A DNA stretch of 11,072 nucleotides from Bacilli bacterium (GTDB lineage: Bacteria > Bacillota_I > Bacilli_A > RF39 > UBA660), in assembly GCA_024683115.1 (NCBI GenBank), contig JAIKYM010000129.1, positions 1 to 11,072 on the forward strand, in the 5' to 3' direction. How positions within the stretch are numbered: the first letter of the stretch is position 1; each line of letters begins with the position of its first letter. Positions 7,391 to 11,072 of the stretch are shown piece after piece. Position numbers and translations under genes: made by a program. The notes under the pieces are model-generated. The model ran no database searches, was not told the origin of the DNA, and saw only the letters and a program-made list of their open reading frames with translations.

Positions 7391-9580
7391 TTAATCGTCC
7401 TTATTATCTAGATGTATTACTCTTTCCTTTATTTCTTGTGTTCTTCCCTTATTCCAGAAGTTAGTTCCAATGTAACCGCATGTACGTCTAGCTACATTTA
7501 ATTTATCATGGTCTCTATTACCACAGTTTGGACAATACCATTCAAGTTTATCATCAATTAAGATTTCACCTGTATATCCACACTCATGGCAATAATCAAA
7601 TTTAGTATTTAATTCAGCATACATAATATTATCATAAATAAACTTAATTACTTCCATTACTGATGATAAGTTATTTTGTAAGTTAGATGTTTCAATATAA
7701 CTTATAGCACCACCTGGAGATAATTGTTGGAATTCAGATTCAAGTTTTAACTTAGTGAATGCATCAATTTCTTCAAATACAGGTACATGGTAAGAGTTAG
7801 TTATATAATCTCTATCAGTTATACCTTTAATAACTCCAAATCTTTCTCTTAAGCCTTTAGCAAATTTATATGTAGTAGATTCAATTGGAGTTCCATATAC
7901 TGAATAATCTATATCTTCAGCAGCTTTCCATTCCTTACATTTTTCATTCATATGTTTCATTACTTCAAGACCAAATTCTTTACCTTTTCCATTGTCAGTA
8001 TGAGAATGTCCTGTCATATATTTAACGCATTCATATAATCCTGCATAACCTAGTGAAATAGTTGAATAACCATGATGTAATAATTCATGAATTGATTCAC
8101 CCTTTCCAAGTCTAGCTAATGCACCATGTTGCCATAAAATTGGAGCAACATCAGATGTAGCATGAGATAGTCTTTCATGTCTTATTTGTAATGCTCTATG
8201 ACATAAATCTAATCTCTCATCAAATATTTTCCAGAACAAATCCATATCTTTACCAGATGATAAAGCTACATCAGGTAAGTTGATTGTAACAACACCTTGG
8301 TTAAATCTACCATAGTATTTACCCTTGCCTTCAACATAGTTACCAGCATTAGCAATATTACCTAAGCTAATAGATCTATCAGGAGTTAAGAATGAACGAC
8401 ATCCCATACAAGGATAACATTCACCTTCACCATATTCATTCTTCTTTAATTCCTTCATTACTTTTTCTGAAATATAATCTGGAACCATACGTTTAGCTGT
8501 ACATTCAGCAGCTAACTTAGTTAAATAATAATATTTTGATTTTGGCTTAATATTATCTTCTTCAAGTACATATAGAAGTTTTGGGAATGCAGGAGTAATC
8601 CATACACCCTTTTCATTCTTCATACCTTGAATTCTTTGTTTTAATACTTCTTCGATGATCATTGCAAGTTCATCTTTATATTCTTCAGTTTCACCTAAAT
8701 ACATGCAAACTGATAAGAAAGGTGCTTGACCATTTGTAGTTGTCATGGAATTAATTTGGTATTGGAAAGTTTGTACACCATCAGTTACTTCTTTCTTTAA
8801 ATCTTCCATAGCAAATTCTTCAATTTGTTTCTTTGTTAATTTTCTCTTTGTATATTTCTTAATGTAATGTTCATAAGACTTTCTAACAAATGGAGCTAAA
8901 TGAGTTAATGTGATTGTTGCACCACCATATTGCGATGATGAAACAGCTGTAATTAATTGAGTTGCAATTGTCATAGCTGTTAAGAATCTATGAGGAGTTT
9001 CAATCATAACTCCATTGATATTTGTACCATTTTGTAACATATCATCTAGATTTATTAAATCACAGTTATGTAATGCATTTTGTGCGAAATAATCTGCATC
9101 ATGGAAGTGGATAATACCAGCATCATGAGCTTTTACGATATCTTCAGGTAGTAAGAATCTACGTGTAATATCTGTACTAGTAATACCAGCTAAATAATCT
9201 CTTTGAGTAGTAACAACTCTAGAGTTCTTATTTGAGTTTTCAGTATTCCAATATTCTGATTCACCATCTATTAATTCTTTAATAGATTTATCAGTAGTAT
9301 TACTCTTTCTTACTAATTCTCTAGTATATCTATATTTAATATACGCTTTAGCTAATTCAAATTTACCTAAAGCCATTAATCTATTTTCAATAATATCTTG
9401 AACATCTTCAACAAGCATACGCTTTTTGTTTAATCCTTCGATATGTTTAATTATATTTCTTATTTGTACATCAGTAACTCTTTCCTCTTCAAGCACTTCC
9501 GCATTTGCTTTAGAGATAGCTACTTCAATTTTCTCTGGGCAGTAGTCAACAACACACCCATCTCTCTTAATTATTTTCAT
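7391..9580 (-). CDS. nrdD: Anaerobic (class III) ribonucleoside-triphosphate reductase
   Basis: The 729-residue enzyme reduces ribonucleoside triphosphates to dNTPs without oxygen, using a glycyl radical and formate. An N-terminal ATP-cone (about 1-92, MKIIKRDG...KYRYTRE) senses dATP/ATP. The catalytic core carries Cys173 (NALHNCDL) and the likely thiyl Cys292 (APFLSVCMYL). A zinc site near the C-terminus uses Cys664, Cys667, Cys683 and Cys686. The radical motif RRTCGYIG places the glycyl radical at Gly702, and the usual GRTQEI...RV tail follows. All key residues are present and the length is typical. Start: ATG 9580 with GGAGAGG four bases upstream. It is the first gene of the nrdDG operon, behind a long 5' region with two perfect palindromes. 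The enzyme is oxygen-sensitive, which supports an anaerobic lifestyle; no aerobic RNR is in this window. Confidence 0.97.
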   Translation of the reverse strand: MKIIKRDGCVVDYCPEKIEVAISKANAEVLEEERVTDVQIRNIIKHIEGLNKKRMLVEDVQDIIENRLMALGKFELAKAYIKYRYTRELVRKSNTTDKSIKELIDGESEYWNTENSNKNSRVVTTQRDYLAGITSTDITRRFLLPEDIVKAHDAGIIHFHDADYFAQNALHNCDLINLDDMLQNGTNINGVMIETPHRFLTAMTIATQLITAVSSSQYGGATITLTHLAPFVRKSYEHYIKKYTKRKLTKKQIEEFAMEDLKKEVTDGVQTFQYQINSMTTTNGQAPFLSVCMYLGETEEYKDELAMIIEEVLKQRIQGMKNEKGVWITPAFPKLLYVLEEDNIKPKSKYYYLTKLAAECTAKRMVPDYISEKVMKELKKNEYGEGECYPCMGCRSFLTPDRSISLGNIANAGNYVEGKGKYYGRFNQGVVTINLPDVALSSGKDMDLFWKIFDERLDLCHRALQIRHERLSHATSDVAPILWQHGALARLGKGESIHELLHHGYSTISLGYAGLYECVKYMTGHSHTDNGKGKEFGLEVMKHMNEKCKEWKAAEDIDYSVYGTPIESTTYKFAKGLRERFGVIKGITDRDYITNSYHVPVFEEIDAFTKLKLESEFQQLSPGGAISYIETSNLQNNLSSVMEVIKFIYDNIMYAELNTKFDYCHECGYTGEILIDDKLEWYCPNCGNRDHDKLNVARRTCGYIGTNFWNKGRTQEIKERVIHLDNKDD

Positions 9581-9769
9581 ATTACCTCTCCTCTATAATA
9601 CAATTAAATCTTATCACCTTAATTTAATTATTTTTGTTGCAAGTGCAACAAATAAGATAGTTTTAAAAAAATGTTATTTAAACCTTTTTTGAACCCCCGT
9701 AATTATGTCATTTTTTAGATTAACTTTTTTACATTTTTTATTGTAAATATAAGGTCAATAACGTAGTTA
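9581..9769 (-). other. Long untranslated leader candidate of nrdD
   Basis: If transcription starts at the TTGACA promoter near 9770, nrdD has a leader of about 190 bases. It is extremely AT-rich with one G run (ACGGGGGTTC on the minus strand, about 9690-9699) and one strong palindrome (9633-9652). I recognise no riboswitch and no ORF in it. Start sites nearer the gene are possible: TTGCAC inside the palindrome with TAAATT 16 bases on is one weak candidate. Confidence 0.35.
9633..9652. promoter_or_regulatory. Perfect 20-bp inverted repeat upstream of nrdD (operator candidate)
   Basis: TTTGTTGCA and TGCAACAAA are exact reverse complements around a 2-base centre, about 50 bases upstream of the nrdD ATG. 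The outer TTGTT...AACAA at 18-bp span matches the outer half-site bases of the Rex redox repressor consensus (TTGTTAA-N4-TTAACAA), but the inner two bases of each arm differ (GC rather than AA). It does not fit NrdR boxes. As RNA it would make a tight hairpin followed by A-rich rather than U-rich sequence, so a terminator is unlikely. Confidence 0.6.
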
Positions 9770-9774
9770 CGTTA
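9759..9774. promoter_or_regulatory. Perfect 16-bp palindrome at the predicted nrdD transcription start (operator candidate)
   Basis: TAACGTA and TACGTTA are exact reverse complements with a 2-base centre. The site begins one base downstream of the -10 of the TTGACA promoter, so it would cover the start point, a classic repressor position. On the minus strand it directly abuts TTGACC. I do not recognise the cognate regulator; it does not fit NrdR, FNR or Rex consensus sites. Confidence 0.5.
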
Positions 9775-9775
9775 G

Positions 9776-9803
9776 AGAGTAATAATTTATAAAAAATTGT
9801 CAA
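9776..9803 (-). promoter_or_regulatory. Candidate promoter for nrdDG
   Basis: A perfect -35 TTGACA (9803-9798) is followed after 16 bases by TACTCT (9781-9776), a -10 that keeps the three most conserved positions. It lies between the terminator of the DUF362 gene and nrdD, with a 16-bp palindrome over the expected start. Confidence 0.5.
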
Positions 9804-9814
9804 TAGAATATTAC

Positions 9815-9844
9815 AAAAAATAAAAGACTGTTGATAACAGTCTT
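9815..9844 (-). terminator. Strong intrinsic terminator of the DUF362 gene
   Basis: Nine perfect base pairs (AAGACTGTT / AACAGTCTT, 9824-9832 and 9836-9844) around a 3-base loop. On the minus strand this is followed by TTTTATTTTTT-type sequence. The stem includes the first two bases of the stop-codon triplet 9843-9845. Confidence 0.85.
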
Positions 9845-10724
9845 ATACTTCTATTAATTCATAGTCTTTAGTTCCAATACCTAATTCCTCAGCAACATCT
9901 ATTGTATGTTCACCATTTCTTGATTGTACTCTTTCTAAGAAATGTTCTTTACCGGGATCATCACTTTTCATTACAAGATCAATACAAGCTCTATCTATTG
10001 CTACTGGATCAAGTGATGCCAATATACCAATATCTTTTAAGCAAGGATCTTCAGCATGGGCAACACAATCACAATCAACAGACATGTTGGCCATTATATT
10101 AATAAAAGCAATATTACCTTTGAAATAATTAACAACAGCACTAGCTGCTTCTGCCATAGACTCTAAGAAATCATCTTGAGGTGGTAAATTTTGCCATAGT
10201 GTTGTTTGATCAGTATTAGTTCCTGCAGAATGTATTAATGATTTGCCACGAGATGATGCACAACCAATTGATAATTGTTTTAGTGCTCCACCATAACCTC
10301 CCATTGGATGGCCTTTAAAATGAGATAAAACTAACATAGAATCATAATTAACAATATTCTTACCTAATAAATCTTCTTTTAAATGTTTTCCATTTGGTAT
10401 TTCAAGTTTAAAGTCATCATCTTCTTCATCTAATAAATCAACCTTAAAATACTTATTCCATCCATGTTTTTCAATAGTTTTCAAATGCTTTTCTGTTGAA
10501 TTTCTTTCTCCAGGATATGCAGTATTACATTCAACTATTGTTCCATGTACATATTCAACAATAGGTTTCCAAAACTCCGGTTTTAAATAATTTTGATTTC
10601 CTTCTTCTCCAGAATGCACTTTAGTTGCTACATTACCTTTTAATTCAATATTTAGCAATTTATACATTTCAACAACTTTCTCCGGAGTTAATTCTCTAGT
10701 AAAGTATACTTTAGCTTTTTCCAT
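9843..10724 (-). CDS. DUF362 family protein without a ferredoxin-type cluster motif
   Basis: The 293-residue protein resembles DUF362 proteins of anaerobic Bacillota. The most diagnostic stretch is LSHFKGHPMGGYGGALK (133-149), with supporting segments VHSGEEGNQNYL (36-47), TIVECNTAYPGERN (62-75) and ASLDPVAIDRACID (236-249). No signal peptide or membrane segment is seen, so it is probably cytoplasmic. Many DUF362 proteins carry a C-terminal 4Fe-4S ferredoxin motif; here there is none, only scattered Cys66, Cys155, Cys218, Cys220, Cys228 and Cys247. C218-x-C220...C228 could bind metal, which is inference. The family's biochemical role is not established, so none is given. Start: ATG 10724 with AGGTGA four bases upstream. 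It is a single-gene unit ending in a strong terminator. Its leader contains an RNA element ending in another terminator only 36 bases before the ATG, so attenuation is plausible. Confidence 0.85.
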   Translation of the reverse strand: MEKAKVYFTRELTPEKVVEMYKLLNIELKGNVATKVHSGEEGNQNYLKPEFWKPIVEYVHGTIVECNTAYPGERNSTEKHLKTIEKHGWNKYFKVDLLDEEDDDFKLEIPNGKHLKEDLLGKNIVNYDSMLVLSHFKGHPMGGYGGALKQLSIGCASSRGKSLIHSAGTNTDQTTLWQNLPPQDDFLESMAEAASAVVNYFKGNIAFINIMANMSVDCDCVAHAEDPCLKDIGILASLDPVAIDRACIDLVMKSDDPGKEHFLERVQSRNGEHTIDVAEELGIGTKDYELIEV

Positions 10725-10760
10725 ATTATCACCTATTTATATAATAACATATTAAAGAAC

Positions 10761-10787
10761 AAAAAAGGAAGAGTTATGCTCTCTTCC
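10761..10787 (-). terminator. Intrinsic terminator ending the leader/small RNA
   Basis: On the minus strand GGAAGAG (10787-10781) and CTCTTCC (10773-10767) form seven perfect pairs around a 7-base loop, followed by six T (10766-10761). A second copy of the GGAAGAG arm occurs upstream in the RNA at 10837-10831, so the 3' arm has two possible partners. Confidence 0.85.
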
Positions 10788-10797
10788 GCTTTTATAA

Positions 10798-10859
10798 TCC
10801 CCATATTTATAGGCTGGGAATCACCCATTTCTCTTCCCCATTTCTACAGCTGGGATCAC
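10798..10859 (-). repeat. Two tandem imperfect hairpin repeats in the RNA element
   Basis: Copy A (10859-10835) and copy B (10824-10798) both read, on the minus strand, GTGAT(T)CCCAGC followed by a variable A/T-rich loop and ATGGGGA. Each copy folds on itself (CCCA with TGGG, extended to 7 pairs in copy B with a G-U). Conservation of both stems and of the flanking GTGA while the loops vary suggests a repeated structural module, such as a tandem binding site. Confidence 0.7.
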
Positions 10860-10877
10860 TGGCTTTTTTCTACCTTA

Positions 10878-10922
10878 AATATATAAAAATATAATCAATA
10901 AGTCAATAGAAAAAATATATTT
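10878..10922 (-). promoter_or_regulatory. Promoter with UP-like element driving the RNA/DUF362 unit
   Basis: TTGACT (10906-10901), a 17-base spacer and TATATT (10883-10878) form a near-consensus housekeeping promoter. Just upstream, 10922-10912 reads AAATATATTTT, which matches the core of the known UP-element consensus AAAWWTWTTTT at about the right distance. UP elements are typical of stable-RNA promoters, but this genome is very AT-rich and the match could be chance. Confidence 0.65.
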
Positions 10923-10929
10923 TTTTAAG

Positions 10930-11072
10930 TTAAATTCCTGATACAAAATCACATGTATATTCAAACAACGTTTCTACGTTGATTGAAGCAGTATTAAGAT
11001 TAATTCTATTAATTAAGCATTCATCAGAACTTGGTTCATTTGTAATTTCATCTGCCCTAATATTTATAGCTT
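10930..11072 (-). CDS. C-terminal fragment of an unrecognised protein
   Basis: The frame is open from the window edge to TAA at 10932-10930, giving 47 complete residues: a polar Asn/Glu-rich stretch followed by the end ETLFEYTCDFVSGI. No domain or motif is recognisable and there is no hydrophobic anchor. The start is outside the window. No GC-rich terminator follows; only the A/T palindrome at 10910-10925 lies between this stop and the next promoter. That the frame is coding is supported by its unbroken length into the edge and by its strand agreement with the neighbours; the function is unknown. Confidence 0.5.
   Translation of the reverse strand, partial: AINIRADEITNEPSSDECLINRINLNTASINVETLFEYTCDFVSGI

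Larger units (their letters stand above)
10761..10871 (-). ncRNA. Unidentified ~111-nt structured RNA: small RNA or attenuating leader of the DUF362 gene
   Basis: The element is bounded by a good promoter (start predicted near 10871) and an intrinsic terminator (10787-10761). It is markedly more GC-rich than its surroundings and has no ORF with a Shine-Dalgarno site. Two tandem hairpins with UCCCA...UGGGGA-type stems and 10-11-base loops beginning GC follow one another, then the terminator hairpin. I compared it by eye with the riboswitch, 6S, SRP and T-box signatures I know and recognise none. Because the terminator lies upstream of the DUF362 ATG with no clear second promoter, it may be a transcriptional attenuator or riboswitch. 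The UP-like promoter equally allows an abundant free-standing sRNA. Confidence 0.6.

Noticed and set aside
7228..7464. Plus-strand open frame of 78 codons opposite nrdG/nrdD
   Set aside because: It spans the junction of two certain minus-strand genes, has no Shine-Dalgarno site and encodes no recognisable sequence; it is an antisense shadow.
9633..9652. The 20-bp inverted repeat as an intrinsic terminator or NrdR box
   Set aside because: The hairpin would have almost no loop and is followed by A-rich, not U-rich, sequence in the transcribed direction. The bases do not fit the NrdR consensus.
9902..10102. Plus-strand open frame of 66 codons inside the DUF362 gene
   Set aside because: It lies fully antisense to a well-supported gene, with low-complexity composition and no ribosome binding site.
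10725..10760. Separate promoter (TGTTATTAT) just before the DUF362 gene
   Set aside because: It resembles an extended -10, but no -35 is present and the transcript would start almost at the Shine-Dalgarno site. It cannot be excluded but is too weak to list.
10798..10859. Tandem repeats as a small CRISPR array
   Set aside because: There are only two imperfect copies, each self-pairing, separated by a short linker rather than a 30-base spacer, and no cas genes are nearby.

Overview
The window is an AT-rich stretch of a low-GC Gram-positive genome. It carries a SpaA/Cna-B-type surface protein, class III (oxygen-sensitive) ribonucleotide reductase genes, standard TGG tryptophan codons and strong A/G-rich Shine-Dalgarno sites. 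This fits a strictly anaerobic, gut-type Bacillota/Bacilli lineage of the kind often assembled from metagenomes. I cannot name the species. All supported genes lie on the minus strand, so transcription runs from high to low coordinates.

Layout in transcription order. (1) 10930-11072 is the C-terminal tail of an unrecognised gene. (2) 10761-10871 is a compact, unusually GC-rich RNA element. It has its own promoter, an UP-like A/T tract, two tandem hairpin repeats and an intrinsic terminator. It lies directly upstream of (3) a DUF362-family gene (9843-10724), which ends in a strong terminator. (4) The 262-base gap 9581-9842 holds a consensus -35 promoter and two perfect palindromes, probably operators for nrdD. 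(5) nrdD (7391-9580) and nrdG (6883-7389) form a tight operon for anaerobic dNTP synthesis: reductase plus radical-SAM activase. (6) A small three-pass membrane protein (6409-6780) follows and ends in a terminator. (7) A two-gene operon encodes a phosphoglycerate-mutase-family protein (4832-6346) and a phosphohexomutase (3444-4820), closed by a terminator. (8) A separate promoter with a palindrome in its spacer drives a very large secreted or surface-anchored protein (1-3321) that runs off the window.

The most unexpected content is in the mutase operon. The gpmI-like protein keeps all visible metal ligands of cofactor-independent phosphoglycerate mutase. However, its catalytic serine is replaced by cysteine, and a substrate-contact histidine is replaced by tyrosine. 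The adjacent phosphohexomutase keeps its catalytic serine and metal loop but has a rewritten sugar-recognition loop. Two neighbouring phosphotransfer enzymes with altered active sites suggest either a lineage-specific drift or a pathway with changed substrates. The second item is the 111-nt RNA element ahead of the DUF362 gene, which I cannot match to any RNA family I know.
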